A DNA stretch of 57,948 nucleotides from an uncultured Lachnospiraceae bacterium (GCA_910579495.1 CAJTVD010000002.1:54364-112311); one strand, 5' to 3'. Shown: positions 24,279 to 33,647, counted from the stretch's first letter. Notes: generated by a model from the letters alone, not told the origin. Program-made: numbers and translations.

Positions 24279-25298
24279 TTAATTGTTTATCAGCTTGTCA
24301 TCTTCATTATTCCAGCTATAAAGCTTGCGGATTTCCTTGCCCACCTGCTCTGCGGGATGTTCAGCGGCAAGCTTCCTCATAGCCTTGAAATGCGCCTGCC
24401 CGCCTGCCGGTGACATATCCAGAAGGAAATCCTTTGCAAAACTGCCGTCCTGAATATCTTTTAAGATTTTCTTCATGGTCTTTTTGGTCTCTTCTGTGAT
24501 AATCTTAGGGCCTGTAATATAATCGCCATACTCTGCGGTATTGGAAATGGAATATCTCATTCCTTCAAAACCGGACTGGTAAATAAGGTCTACGATCAGC
24601 TTCATCTCATGGATACATTCAAAATAAGCGTTCCTGGGATCATAGCCTGCTTCTGTCAAAGTTTCATAGCCTGCCTGCATCAATGCGCATACGCCCCCGC
24701 AAAGGACTGCCTGTTCGCCGAAAAGATCTGTTTCTGTCTCTGTGCGGAAAGTAGTCTCCAGGACCCCAGCCCTTGCACCGCCGATTGCCAGCGCATATGC
24801 CAGCGCTTTGTCAAGAGCCTTTCCTGTCGCATCCTGATGTACAGCTACCAGACAGGGAACGCCTTTGCCCGCCTGGTATTCGCTTCTTACCGTATGTCCA
24901 GGCCCCTTGGGCGCAATCATAGTAACATCCACATTCTTGGGAGGAACGATCTGCCCGAAATGAATGTTAAAGCCATGGGCGAACATTAACATATTGCCTT
25001 CTTCCAGGTTTGGCTCAATGTCTTTCTTATACATAGCTGCCTGCAATTCGTCATTGATCAGGATCATAATGATATCTGCCTTTTTTGCAGCTTCCGCTGC
25101 TGTAAACACTTCAAAGCCCTGGGCCTGTGCCTTTGCCCAGGATTTTGAACCCTCATAAAGGCCAATAATTACATGGCAACCGGATTCCTTCGCATTCAGC
25201 GCATGTGCATGTCCCTGGCTACCGTAACCGATAACCGCAATTGTTTTTCCTTCCAGCAAGGATAAATTACAATCCTGCTGATAATAAATATTTGCCAT
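24279..25298 (-). CDS. ilvC: Ketol-acid reductoisomerase
   Basis: A class I enzyme of about 339 residues starting at 25298 (MANIYYQQDCNLSLL), with AAAGGAG 5-6 nt upstream. The NAD(P)H-binding loop is VIGYGSQGHAHALN. Catalytic-domain signatures include FAHGFNIHF, APKGPGHTVR, TETDLFGEQAVLCGG and YSISNTAEYGDY. It converts acetolactate or acetohydroxybutyrate to the dihydroxy acid in valine and isoleucine synthesis. The intercistronic gap of 75 bp from the small-subunit gene contains a hairpin (ACCGCC/GGCGGT near 25321-25337) that may stabilise or attenuate the message. Last gene of the operon. Confidence 0.96.
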   Translation of the reverse strand: MANIYYQQDCNLSLLEGKTIAVIGYGSQGHAHALNAKESGCHVIIGLYEGSKSWAKAQAQGFEVFTAAEAAKKADIIMILINDELQAAMYKKDIEPNLEEGNMLMFAHGFNIHFGQIVPPKNVDVTMIAPKGPGHTVRSEYQAGKGVPCLVAVHQDATGKALDKALAYALAIGGARAGVLETTFRTETETDLFGEQAVLCGGVCALMQAGYETLTEAGYDPRNAYFECIHEMKLIVDLIYQSGFEGMRYSISNTAEYGDYITGPKIITEETKKTMKKILKDIQDGSFAKDFLLDMSPAGGQAHFKAMRKLAAEHPAEQVGKEIRKLYSWNNEDDKLINN

Positions 25299-25373
25299 TT
25301 CGACTCCTTTCCATAGAGGCACCGCCTAAAAGGCGGTACCTTTTCCTGTGTTTTTATTTATACCTACTGTGTT

Positions 25374-25889
25374 TTACAGATAAGTAACGTTCTCCGTCCC
25401 TCTTCCCAGGCCGGCAATTCCCGTCCTTGCCAGTTCCAATATCTCATAACCGCCTTCCAGAAGGCTGATAAAAGCGTCAATTTTGGCCTGGTCCCCGGTA
25501 AGCTCCACAATCAGGCTGTCAGAAGCCACATCAATGATCTTGGCCCGGAAAATATCCACAATGGAAATAACCCCCTGGCGCTGCTCGCTGTCTGTCCTTA
25601 CCTTAATTAAGGCAAGCTCACGGTAAACGCTGGCCTCCGGTGCCAGCTCCTTAATATCCCTTACATCCACCAGCTTCCCTACCTGCTTTTCAATCTGGTC
25701 AAGGATTTCATCATCCCCTGATGCCACAATGGTAATCCGGGTAAACCTGGGGTCTGCAGTAAGCCCTGCCGTGATACTTTCAATATTATAGCCCCTTCTT
25801 GAAAAAAGGCCTGAAATCCGGCTCAAAACACCGGAAGTATTATCCACCAAAAGCTGAAAAACTTTCTTGCGCAATTTTTCGTCCTCCAT
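25374..25889 (-). CDS. ilvN: Acetolactate synthase small (regulatory) subunit, copy B
   Basis: About 171 residues starting at 25889 (MEDEKLRKKVFQ). The N-terminal ACT domain has NTSGVLSRISGLFSRRGYNIES and DPRFTRITIVASG. A second ACT-like half has REQ-type RELALIKVRTD and GGYEILELARTGI at the end. These regulatory subunits bind valine for feedback control and raise activity of the large subunit. This copy lies directly downstream of a second small-subunit gene, which is unusual. Confidence 0.9.
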   Translation of the reverse strand: MEDEKLRKKVFQLLVDNTSGVLSRISGLFSRRGYNIESITAGLTADPRFTRITIVASGDDEILDQIEKQVGKLVDVRDIKELAPEASVYRELALIKVRTDSEQRQGVISIVDIFRAKIIDVASDSLIVELTGDQAKIDAFISLLEGGYEILELARTGIAGLGRGTENVTYL

Positions 25890-25952
25890 TTTAGTACCGC
25901 CCAACAATTAAAAAACATTTTAGCAATATAAAGCGAAAAAGTCAAGGGTGCC

Positions 25953-26438
25953 TTAATCCGTCTCATTGCACTTCTGAAGGGCAAGGGTCCCTGTACGTGC
26001 CACCTCCACCACGCTGATGGAATTGAACATGCTGATCAGAAGCTGAATCCTCTCAGGGGTATCGCACATCTGTATAAGCATCATATTTTTGGACATATCC
26101 ACAATCTGAGCCTTCATGATCCCGCAGATTTCCATGATATCCCTGCGGTTACTCTTATTATATTTTACTTTCATTAAAAGCAGTTCCCTGCTGATGCTGC
26201 CCATCTCGTCAAAAGTCTTAACCTTAATCACATCAAGCTTTTTGTTAAGCTGCTTTTCAATCTGTTCAATGGTCCGGGCATCCCCGCTGCTGACAATGGT
26301 CATGCAAGATACCGCCGGGTCGTCAGTCTCCCCCACTGCAAGGGAGTCAATATTAAAGCACCGCCTGGAAAACAACCCCGCCACCTTGCACAGTACGCCG
26401 GAACGGTTTTCCACCTGTACTGAATAAATTCTTTTCAT
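25953..26438 (-). CDS. ilvH: Acetolactate synthase small (regulatory) subunit, copy A
   Basis: A 161-residue protein with the same two-ACT layout as copy B: VENRSGVLCKVAGLFSRRCFNIDSL, SCMTIVSSGD, RELLLMKVKYN and SVVEVARTGTLAL. It immediately follows ilvB (33 bp gap). Sequence differs widely from copy B, for example SLAVGETDDPAVSC against SITAGLTADPRFTR. The two are therefore distinct regulatory subunits, not a recent duplication. They may respond to different effectors or pair with the two large subunits in this window (26472-28088 and 56187-57863). Confidence 0.9.
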   Translation of the reverse strand: MKRIYSVQVENRSGVLCKVAGLFSRRCFNIDSLAVGETDDPAVSCMTIVSSGDARTIEQIEKQLNKKLDVIKVKTFDEMGSISRELLLMKVKYNKSNRRDIMEICGIMKAQIVDMSKNMMLIQMCDTPERIQLLISMFNSISVVEVARTGTLALQKCNETD

Positions 26439-26471
26439 AGCCCCTCCTGTCTTTTAATATTTCACATCTGT

Positions 26472-28088
26472 TTACCTTACCAAGTCCATCGGATCAATGA
26501 TACACTCTAAAAGCACCCTTTCATCCTCTTTCAGGAATTCATCCAAAACCTCTTCCAGCCTGTCCATATTTTCAAGGCGGAGGAATTTCATATCATACGC
26601 AGAAGAAAGTTTCTCCAGGTCAGGGCTTCCTGAAAGATCTACAACGGAATAATTGTCCTTGTAGTTATAATGCTGGAACTCTCTTACCATGCCCAGATAA
26701 TTATTCTTAAGCACTACAATTTTAACGGGAATGCCGTGCTGGCGCATGGTGGCAAGCTCCATCATGGACATCTGGAAGGAGCCGTCCCCACAGACAGCAA
26801 CCACCTGCCTGGACTTATCCGCCAGCTTTGCCCCCATTGCCGCAGGGATGGAATAGCCCATGGTCCCCATACCGCCGGATGTAAGGAACCGGCCTTCCCT
26901 CACAATATGGTACCCGCAGGACCAGATCTGGTTCTGCCCCACATCCGCCACGTAAACCCCGTCTGCCTCCATCTTTTCGGAAAGCCTGGTGATAAAACCG
27001 GCCGGATCCACATATGCCGGATTGGGATTTCTCTTTTCCACCATGGTGCGTCTGTACTCATTCAGCGTTTCAAGCCATTGCCTGTGCTGGCACTGGAACT
27101 CCTGGGCAAGCAGATCCTCAAAAATGTGCCTGGCATCTCCCACCAGGGGAATTTCAGGCCCCACATTTTTGCCAATCTCCGCCGGGTCCACATCAATATG
27201 TATCAGTACCTTATTGTTGGTAATCAAATCCGGCTGGCTTACGGCCCGGTCCGCCACTCTTGCCCCCACCATGATCAGAAGGTCCGATTCATTCATGGCA
27301 CGGTTCGCATAAAATTTCCCGTTATTCCCCACCATGCCGAAATAAAGGGGATGCTTTGTGGGCATTGCGCCAATTCCCATCATAGTGGAAACCACCGGTA
27401 TTTCATGTTTTTCTGCAAACGCTAAAAGGCCTTTTTCCCCGCCGGAGAGCAGGACGCCGCCCCCTGCACAGATAATAGGGCGCTTTGCCCCTGCAAGCTC
27501 CGCCGCAACCTTTTTGATCTGCACCATATTCCCTTTCACTGTGGGCTTATAGGTACGCATGGAAACGCTTTCCGGGTAAGCAAATTTTTTCAGCTCCTTA
27601 TTTTGGATATCAATCGGAACATCAATAAGCACCGGGCCTTTCCTCCCTGTGTTTGCAATGTGGAAGGCTTCCTTAAAGATCCGGGGAATATCCTCCACAT
27701 CCTTAACCAGGTAGCTGTATTTCACAAAGGACTCCACCGCCCCGGTAATATCCGCCTCCTGGAACACATCGCTTCCGATAAGCTCAGAGTTGACCTGCCC
27801 TGTAATGCAGACCAGGGGAATACTGTCTGCAAAGGCAGTGGCAATCCCGGTGATCACATTGGTTGCCCCGGGGCCTGAGGTAACGGCGCACACACCCGGC
27901 TTTCCCGAAACCCTGGTAAGCCCGCTGGCCGCATGGGCGGCATTTTGTTCCGTCCTGATCAGTATGGTCTGAATGGGGGAATTTAAAATACTGTTATAAA
28001 AAGGGCAAATGGCAACGCCCGGATACCCGAATACATATTCCACTCCCTCTTCTTCCAAACATCTTACAATTGCATCTGCTCCTATCAT
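26472..28088 (-). CDS. ilvB: Acetolactate synthase large subunit, copy 1
   Basis: A 538-residue thiamine-diphosphate enzyme. It shows the catalytic Glu region IRTEQNAAHAASG, the FAD/substrate middle domain and the ThDP motif GDGSFQMSMMELATMRQHGIPV ending in NN. It condenses two pyruvates, or pyruvate with 2-oxobutyrate. The N-terminus is slightly short (GADAIVRCLEEEGVEYVFGYPG). It is embedded in the metH-to-ilvC operon with two small-subunit genes downstream, so it is probably the biosynthetic enzyme. A second, divergent copy lies at 56187-57863. Confidence 0.93.
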   Translation of the reverse strand: MIGADAIVRCLEEEGVEYVFGYPGVAICPFYNSILNSPIQTILIRTEQNAAHAASGLTRVSGKPGVCAVTSGPGATNVITGIATAFADSIPLVCITGQVNSELIGSDVFQEADITGAVESFVKYSYLVKDVEDIPRIFKEAFHIANTGRKGPVLIDVPIDIQNKELKKFAYPESVSMRTYKPTVKGNMVQIKKVAAELAGAKRPIICAGGGVLLSGGEKGLLAFAEKHEIPVVSTMMGIGAMPTKHPLYFGMVGNNGKFYANRAMNESDLLIMVGARVADRAVSQPDLITNNKVLIHIDVDPAEIGKNVGPEIPLVGDARHIFEDLLAQEFQCQHRQWLETLNEYRRTMVEKRNPNPAYVDPAGFITRLSEKMEADGVYVADVGQNQIWSCGYHIVREGRFLTSGGMGTMGYSIPAAMGAKLADKSRQVVAVCGDGSFQMSMMELATMRQHGIPVKIVVLKNNYLGMVREFQHYNYKDNYSVVDLSGSPDLEKLSSAYDMKFLRLENMDRLEEVLDEFLKEDERVLLECIIDPMDLVR

Positions 28089-28107
28089 CTTTTATCCTCT
28101 CATCTTT

Positions 28108-28473
28108 CTAAAACAGGTTAAAAAACTTTGCCAGGGGAGCCACCACATCTCCCAGATTCTTGATGGCATTGTTTAATCCCTGGAAATCCACCGCCTCTAT
28201 CTTCTCCATTACTTCTGCAACTGTCTGGGCATTTTCCGTTATGAAGCTGTTCATGTTATCTCCCATCTGGGCAATAGAACTGCACATGGCAGTGATATTT
28301 TCTATGGCGGCATCTGCATGGGAAACCATCTGAAGCACCTGGGGTACCGTCATGTAAAGGGATCCCCCGATAAAGGCCACGCCAGCAGCCATCAGGAAGG
28401 TTCTCACCCGTGCATAAAAAAGCTGTTTCCGGGAATTTTCCACTAACTGGGCTAATAACTCTCTTTCACTCAT
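28108..28473 (-). CDS. Unknown small membrane protein with a coiled-coil-like tail
   Basis: A 121-residue protein without a recognised family. A charged N-terminus (SERELLAQLVENSRKQLF) is followed by one membrane segment (FLMAAGVAFIGGSLYMTV). The rest is a helical, heptad-like stretch, with AAIENITAMCSSIAQMGDNMNSF and AVDFQGLNNAIKNLGDVVAPL, of the sort seen in DUF948- or chemoreceptor-like helices. It is squeezed between metH (4 nt) and ilvB (19 nt), so it is certainly co-transcribed with amino-acid genes, for no obvious reason. Confidence 0.65.
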   Translation of the reverse strand: MSERELLAQLVENSRKQLFYARVRTFLMAAGVAFIGGSLYMTVPQVLQMVSHADAAIENITAMCSSIAQMGDNMNSFITENAQTVAEVMEKIEAVDFQGLNNAIKNLGDVVAPLAKFFNLF

Positions 28474-28476
28474 ACC

Positions 28477-30963
28477 CTACACCTCCATGCCAAGAAGTTT
28501 TTTGGCTACCCGGACTGCCTCCGCCGCATCCCTTGAATAGGCATCTGCACCAATCTCTGCAGCATATTCCGGTGTAATCACTGCGCCTCCAATCATTATT
28601 TTGGCTTTCACCTGCTTTTCCCTGGCATATTCCACTACCCGCTTCATCTCCTGCATGGTAGTCGTCATAAGGGCGGACAGGGCAATGACCTGTGCCTGGC
28701 TTTTTACAGCTTCTTCCACAATGGTTTCCCTGGGAACGTCCTTTCCCAGGTCAATTACCCTGAAACCGTAATTTTTCAGCATCAGAGCCACAAGATTTTT
28801 GCCAATATCATGGATATCCCCGGCTACCGTGGCAATCACAACCACTGGCATATCTTCTTTTTCTGCGCCAGTGGAAAGAAAAGGTTCCAGATACTCAATG
28901 GAAAGCTTCATGGCCTCCGCACTGGCAATCAGCTGGGGGAGAAAATACCTTCCCTTATCAAACAATTCCCCTACCTCATTAATCGCCGGAAGAAGCAGCC
29001 CGTTTAGGATATCCGCCGCCTTCTGTCCTTTTTCCAAGGCCTCCTTTGTATGGGTCCCTATCTGCTTGCGCCTGCCCTTCATCACATCCTGGTATATCAC
29101 ATGCCCTGCCGTCCCCGTGCTTTCGGAGCTGTCTTTGGGGTGCAAAGGGGCGGCAGGGGAGGTTCCGGCATTGTGCCCGGCAGAAACCGGCCCCGGCTCT
29201 TTTTCCGCCACGGGCATCCTTTCCTTATATAAGGCTATCTGCTCAATATACCGCACATCCCCGGCTTCCTTGCCCATCAAAAGGTCGCTGGCAAAGGCAG
29301 TATTGACCAGCAGGTCCTGGGAGGGGTTGGCAATTGCCATGGTCAGCCCTTGCTGAATCGCCATTGTAAGGAAAGCAGCGTTTACAAAGCTTCTCTCCGG
29401 CAGCCCGAAGGAAATATTGGATAGCCCGCAGATGGTGGCAAAGCCATTCTCCCTGCAATAGCCTATGGTTTCCAGCACTTCCCTGGCCGCCCTGGGGTCC
29501 GCCCCCACCGTAGTCACCAGGCCGTCCACTATGATATCTTCCTTTTTCATGCCTAGGCCATAGGCCCTTTGGGTGATGTTGCCAATAATTTCAACCTTTT
29601 CCTCAAGGCTTTGAGGAAGCCCTTTATCTGACAGGGGAAGAAGGATGAACATTGCCCCATATTTTTGGGCAATGGGAAGGAGCTTATCCATCTTCTCCTG
29701 TTCACCGGAAATAGAATTGATAAGAGCCCTTCCGGGATACCTGCGCAGTGCCGCTTCAATCACCTCTACATGGCTGGAATCAATTACCAGCGGCAGGTTA
29801 GATGCCATAGTTACTTCCTCCAAGGCCTTAAGCATCATTTCCTTTTCATTAATACCGCTCATTCCCATGTTCACATCCAACAGGACGGCTCCTTGTTCCT
29901 CCTGCTCCTTTGCAAAGGAAAGTACCATTTCCAGCCCCCCGGAACGCAGTTCCTCCTGAAGCTTCTTCTTTCCTGTTGGATTGATACGCTCTCCCACAAT
30001 CATAAAGGGGGAATGGAGCCCGAAAGCCACCGTCTTTCTCTCACTGGTAAGATACCGGAGCCCGGATGCCGTTTTCTTTGGCGGTTCCATATCCCCCGTG
30101 GCTTCCGCCAGCTTCCTGATATATTCCGGCCCTGTACCGCAGCAGCCGCCTAAAATTCCCGCTCCTGCCCTGACCAATTCTTTCATTTCCCGGGCAAAGG
30201 CTTCCGCGTCCATATCATATACCGTTTCCCCCTGGCTGTTAAGGCTGGGCATACCGGCGTTGGGCTTGGCAATTACAGGAATCGTTACCACACTGGAAAT
30301 GGCTGCAATCAGCCCCGCCATCTGGTCCGGCCCAGTGGAACAGTTAGCGCCAACAGCACATGCCCCCAGTTTTTCCAGTGTTATTGCTGCCGTGGCAGGG
30401 TCTGTGCCGAACAGTGTTCTCCCTTCCGGCTCAAAGGTAAGGGTGGCCATTACAGGAAGATTGCAGGTTTCCTTTGCGGCAATCAGCGCCGCCCTGGTCT
30501 CCTGCAGGCTCATCATAGTCTCCACCACCAGGATATCCACGCCTTCATCTGAAAGCAGCTTCACCTGCTCCTTATAAACATCCACCAGCTCTTCAAAATC
30601 CATATTGCCTACAGGGGAAAGCTGCCGCCCTGTCATGGTAATATCCCCTGCCACAAGGGCATTCCCTCCTGCGGCTTCCCTGGACAGGCGCACCAAGGCA
30701 CGGTTGATTTCCTTGATTTGCCCTTCCAGCCCATATTCTTTCAGCTTTATGCGGTTTGCCGTAAACGTAGGGGCGTAAAGGATATTGCTGCCAGCCTCCA
30801 CATAAGCCCTCTGCAATTCTATAAAAATATCTGGATGCGCTAAAATCCACTGCTCCGGGCACACGCCGGGCTTCATCCCCCGCTTCATCAGATTGGAACC
30901 GGTAGCGCCGTCCAGATAAACCAGCCTGTTATCTGTTAATTTTTTAAACTCAGAAATATTCAT
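28477..30963 (-). CDS. metH: Cobalamin-dependent methionine synthase (without reactivation domain)
   Basis: An 828-residue protein with four domains in order: homocysteine-binding (LDGATGSNL, GANCSTGP, and zinc ligands in GGCCGTGPEYI), methyltetrahydrofolate-binding (GERINPTGKKKL, LLDVNMG, DSSHVEVIEAAL), the helical cap, and the B12 domain with DIHDIGKNL, whose His binds cobalt. An extra low-complexity Pro/Ala/Ser insert of about 40 residues precedes the cap. The C-terminal AdoMet-binding reactivation domain of E. coli MetH is absent, as in many Clostridia, where a separate activase is used. It makes methionine from homocysteine. Its start is the head of the operon leading to ilvC. Confidence 0.92.
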   Translation of the reverse strand: MNISEFKKLTDNRLVYLDGATGSNLMKRGMKPGVCPEQWILAHPDIFIELQRAYVEAGSNILYAPTFTANRIKLKEYGLEGQIKEINRALVRLSREAAGGNALVAGDITMTGRQLSPVGNMDFEELVDVYKEQVKLLSDEGVDILVVETMMSLQETRAALIAAKETCNLPVMATLTFEPEGRTLFGTDPATAAITLEKLGACAVGANCSTGPDQMAGLIAAISSVVTIPVIAKPNAGMPSLNSQGETVYDMDAEAFAREMKELVRAGAGILGGCCGTGPEYIRKLAEATGDMEPPKKTASGLRYLTSERKTVAFGLHSPFMIVGERINPTGKKKLQEELRSGGLEMVLSFAKEQEEQGAVLLDVNMGMSGINEKEMMLKALEEVTMASNLPLVIDSSHVEVIEAALRRYPGRALINSISGEQEKMDKLLPIAQKYGAMFILLPLSDKGLPQSLEEKVEIIGNITQRAYGLGMKKEDIIVDGLVTTVGADPRAAREVLETIGYCRENGFATICGLSNISFGLPERSFVNAAFLTMAIQQGLTMAIANPSQDLLVNTAFASDLLMGKEAGDVRYIEQIALYKERMPVAEKEPGPVSAGHNAGTSPAAPLHPKDSSESTGTAGHVIYQDVMKGRRKQIGTHTKEALEKGQKAADILNGLLLPAINEVGELFDKGRYFLPQLIASAEAMKLSIEYLEPFLSTGAEKEDMPVVVIATVAGDIHDIGKNLVALMLKNYGFRVIDLGKDVPRETIVEEAVKSQAQVIALSALMTTTMQEMKRVVEYAREKQVKAKIMIGGAVITPEYAAEIGADAYSRDAAEAVRVAKKLLGMEV

Positions 30964-31121
30964 CGTGATTCCCTCCGCGTACTATCTTTTCAATGTTAAC
31001 ATAAATTTATAAAAACGGCAATCAACAAATTATTTCGCTGTTTCCTACTATACTTCTTGATTTCACTCTATATCTATGTTACTTTAATTGTGTAGAAAAT
31101 AGATACTCCGGAGGAATCATT

Positions 31122-31655
31122 TTGAAAACTTTGACTGTCCCAAGGAAATATATTATCGCCCTGCGGCTTCTTCCTTTTTTATCCATCCTTTTTCTCCTGT
31201 CCGGCTGTGGGAAAAATCCTGAACTTGATACCTATAAAGCGAATATGGAACAATTTTTTGAAAATATGAAAGTTTATGACTCGGCAATCAACAGCATAGA
31301 CCCAAATTCTGAAACCGCCGTATCAGAACTGCTCTCACTCCTTGATTCCATGGACGCTTCCTTTGCCCAGATGGCCTCCCTGGAAGTCCCGGATGGCTTC
31401 CCCGGCGTAAGCGAGCTTGCCGATGATGCCAGTATGTATATGACAGAAGCAGTGTCCTGTTTCCACCAGGCTTACGGCGGAGAAAGCTTTGATGCCTATA
31501 TGGAAGATATTGCCCGCCAGAATTACCGGTTCGCAAATGTCAGGCTGCAATATATCCTCTCCATTCTCCACGGGAACATCCCTGAAGGGCTTTTCACTTA
31601 TGAGGATGAAGGCACCGGCAGCGGGGATGCCCCAGAGGACGGGCCTGCATCTTAA
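31122..31655 (+). CDS. Small lipoprotein of unknown function
   Basis: It starts with TTG at 31122, supported by CCGGAGG 8 nt upstream. The signal peptide ends in the lipobox LLSG-C, so the mature protein is lipid-anchored outside the membrane. The 150 mature residues are helical and acidic (KANMEQFFENMKVYDSAINSI, then ETAVSELLSLLDSMDAS). Similar small lipoproteins of Lachnospiraceae are of unknown function. It faces the DUF2752 gene convergently, 32 bp away, and is divergent from metH. Confidence 0.75.
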   Translation: MKTLTVPRKYIIALRLLPFLSILFLLSGCGKNPELDTYKANMEQFFENMKVYDSAINSIDPNSETAVSELLSLLDSMDASFAQMASLEVPDGFPGVSELADDASMYMTEAVSCFHQAYGGESFDAYMEDIARQNYRFANVRLQYILSILHGNIPEGLFTYEDEGTGSGDAPEDGPAS

Positions 31656-31687
31656 TGTATTTAACAGCTTATCCTGCCCCTCAGCCT

Positions 31688-32158
31688 TTATGCCCGTTCC
31701 ACCAAAAGAACCAGGATGTTGGCCAGTTTCACCAGCCACTGGGACAATAACACAAAAATAGCGGCATAGGCATAATATTCTACATGAATTCCCTGAAAGT
31801 GCCCTTTGCCTTCCTGCCTGGCGCTTCTGCGGCTCCTCCAGCAATACAGCAGCATAAAGTGCACATAAGCGCTTATCCCAAAAAGGACAATGGGATTCTG
31901 GCGGAAGCTTTCGGAAATGTTTCCTTGGAACAGGTAATAAAAGGCTCTTGTCCCGCCACATCCGGGGCAGGGAAAGCCACACATCCGCCGGATGGCACAG
32001 CTCATATCCCCCCCGTATTTCCCATATCCTCCCCGGGCAAACCAAAATCCCACAACACAAAAGGGCAGCCAGAAAATCTTTCCTACCTGATAAAAGATTT
32101 CCTCTGCCCGGTATCTATGGCTATTCTTCCTGTTAGTACAACTCGTAAAGTATTTCAT
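31688..32158 (-). CDS. DUF2752 membrane protein
   Basis: A 156-residue protein with the family hallmark CGFPCPGCGGTRAFYYL (about residues 60-76), whose cysteines suggest metal or disulfide chemistry, plus three membrane segments (LPFCVVGFWFARG, VLFGISAYVHFMLLY, YAAIFVLLSQWLVKLA). The function is unknown. The start overlaps the end of the zinc-ribbon gene by 26 bp, and this pairing of DUF2752 with a zinc-ribbon/DUF4190-type protein is common. Confidence 0.8.
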   Translation of the reverse strand: MKYFTSCTNRKNSHRYRAEEIFYQVGKIFWLPFCVVGFWFARGGYGKYGGDMSCAIRRMCGFPCPGCGGTRAFYYLFQGNISESFRQNPIVLFGISAYVHFMLLYCWRSRRSARQEGKGHFQGIHVEYYAYAAIFVLLSQWLVKLANILVLLVERA

Positions 32159-32720
32159 CCATCATTTCTCTGTAAAAAGAGGTGCTCCTTAATATTATCG
32201 CCAAAATTACGATAGCAAGGGAAACTCCGCCTGTGGCAATGCCAGCAATCGCCATAGCTTTCCCGTCATATTTATTGGAAATGGTAATGACTCCCAGCAC
32301 AATCGCCGCAATACCAAGCAAGGCACTGAACAAAGTAAGGCAGCAGCACAGCAGGGAAATGATCCCGCATACCAAAGAAGCAATGGCAAATCCTATATTC
32401 CCTCCACCCTTTTCAGCTTCTGGGTCCGCAGAATAATAGGATGCCTGCTGTGTATCATAATAGGCGTTGCTATAGGAACCACCGCTGTAGCCGCGGTCGT
32501 CGGAGCTGTAATTGATCTTAATCTCCTCCTGGTAGGGGTTGATAGCAGGTTTAACCTCCTCCGCATCTGTTATCTTCTCATATCCGGAAAAAACGCCCTC
32601 CGTGTTTTCCTCTGGCTGCCTGGACTCCAGCTTCGCGCCGCAGCTGCTGCAGAATTTAGAAGAGGCATCATTGCCGCTTCCGCACTGGGTACAGTAAATT
32701 CTTTTCTTTTCTTCGCTCAT
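32133..32720 (-). CDS. Zinc-ribbon protein with a DUF4190-like membrane domain
   Basis: A 195-residue protein. The N-terminal zinc ribbon has YCTQCGSGNDASSKFCSSCG (four Cys). A Ser/Tyr/Gly-rich linker follows, then two membrane helices with a Cys cluster (GIISLLCCCLTLFSALLGIAAIVLG) typical of DUF4190. It probably sits in the membrane with the ribbon in the cytoplasm. It is co-expressed with the overlapping DUF2752 gene. No function is assigned in either family. Confidence 0.8.
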   Translation of the reverse strand: MSEEKKRIYCTQCGSGNDASSKFCSSCGAKLESRQPEENTEGVFSGYEKITDAEEVKPAINPYQEEIKINYSSDDRGYSGGSYSNAYYDTQQASYYSADPEAEKGGGNIGFAIASLVCGIISLLCCCLTLFSALLGIAAIVLGVITISNKYDGKAMAIAGIATGGVSLAIVILAIILRSTSFYREMMDEILYELY

Positions 32721-32871
32721 TTCTTCCTCCGTCTTAAAGCATTATCCGGAAAATCTGTTCATCTTTTTCCAACTTCCGCATTTATTCTATTTTAAAATAA
32801 TAATTACCAAATGTCTATACATTTCTATCATATATATGCCCGGAATGCCTTGTCCCTAAAGCTGTAAAGCA

Positions 32872-33525
32872 TTATTCCCCTGGCTTTGCCGGTTCCATTA
32901 TGGTAATCTTCTCTTTTATTTCCACAAAATAGCATGTTCCATTATAAGCGCCATTTTCGTAGAGCCTGCATATGATCTCCCTTATACGCCCACCCATCCT
33001 ATGGTACACAATTCTCTTTTCCCAGGGCAGCCCTGCCAGATATTCCCGCATCCACCCCTCCAACAGATCCCACCTGGTATCTTCCTTCTCCCAAAGCCCA
33101 AAATCCCAGGAAATGTAAGCATTTTCTTCCCCGTTCTCCAGGCATTTCCCTGCCAGATAATCAGAAAGCTTCCCATGGCTACTGTCACAAAAGGCCAACT
33201 CCCTCCAGAAAATTGGCCCGTTGTTTTCGCTGGTAATATTTATCCGCCGGAAGGTAGCCCTGCCATATTTATCATATTCCCTGACAAACTCCGTCCTTTG
33301 GGATGTGGCCAGGCTTCCTGGCTCCTGGCGCAAAACCATTCCCTTGTCAAGCATATGTTTCCATACACATTCCTGTACCCTTTGGGAAGAAGCCGGGAAC
33401 GCAAGCCGTTCCCTGATCTGCTGCACAGTATAACCTAAATCCCAAAGATGCCGGATCGCGCCACCGTTAGCAGCCTCAAAGGTAAAGTCTGATAATGCAT
33501 TTTTAAAATAATCCTGCCCTGCCAC
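32872..33525 (-). CDS. Unknown soluble protein, possibly DNA-binding at the N-terminus
   Basis: A 217-residue protein I do not recognise. The first 75 residues (GGAIRHLWDLGYTVQQIRERLAFPASSQRVQECVWKHMLDKGMVL) could form a winged helix. A mixed alpha/beta region follows with many aromatic residues (FWRELAFCDSS, YISWDFGLWE). No signal peptide or membrane segment is present. It is flanked by untranslated gaps of about 120-150 bp and looks monocistronic. Confidence 0.6.
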   Translation of the reverse strand: MAGQDYFKNALSDFTFEAANGGAIRHLWDLGYTVQQIRERLAFPASSQRVQECVWKHMLDKGMVLRQEPGSLATSQRTEFVREYDKYGRATFRRINITSENNGPIFWRELAFCDSSHGKLSDYLAGKCLENGEENAYISWDFGLWEKEDTRWDLLEGWMREYLAGLPWEKRIVYHRMGGRIREIICRLYENGAYNGTCYFVEIKEKITIMEPAKPGE

Positions 33526-33647
33526 TGGCTTATCACTCCCCTGCTTCTTTTCCTGCCGGCTCCAAAGGCTGCTTTTAATTGCCCCTTTTCTTCAGATTAT
33601 ATCCTAGCATATGGAGAGGGAATTTTCAATGGTACTAAATTTTAAAC

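Noticed and set aside
24195..30963. T-box or other amino-acid riboswitch for the metH-ilv operon
   Set aside because: I looked for T-box and S-box consensus segments in the gaps upstream of ilvC, ilvB and metH and saw none; only a short intercistronic hairpin near 25321-25337.
31335..32060. A 241-codon minus-strand open frame
   Set aside because: It overlaps the lipoprotein gene and the DUF2752 gene in another frame. It has Cys/Arg/Pro-rich shadow composition and no ribosome binding site, while both overlapped genes have clear family signatures.
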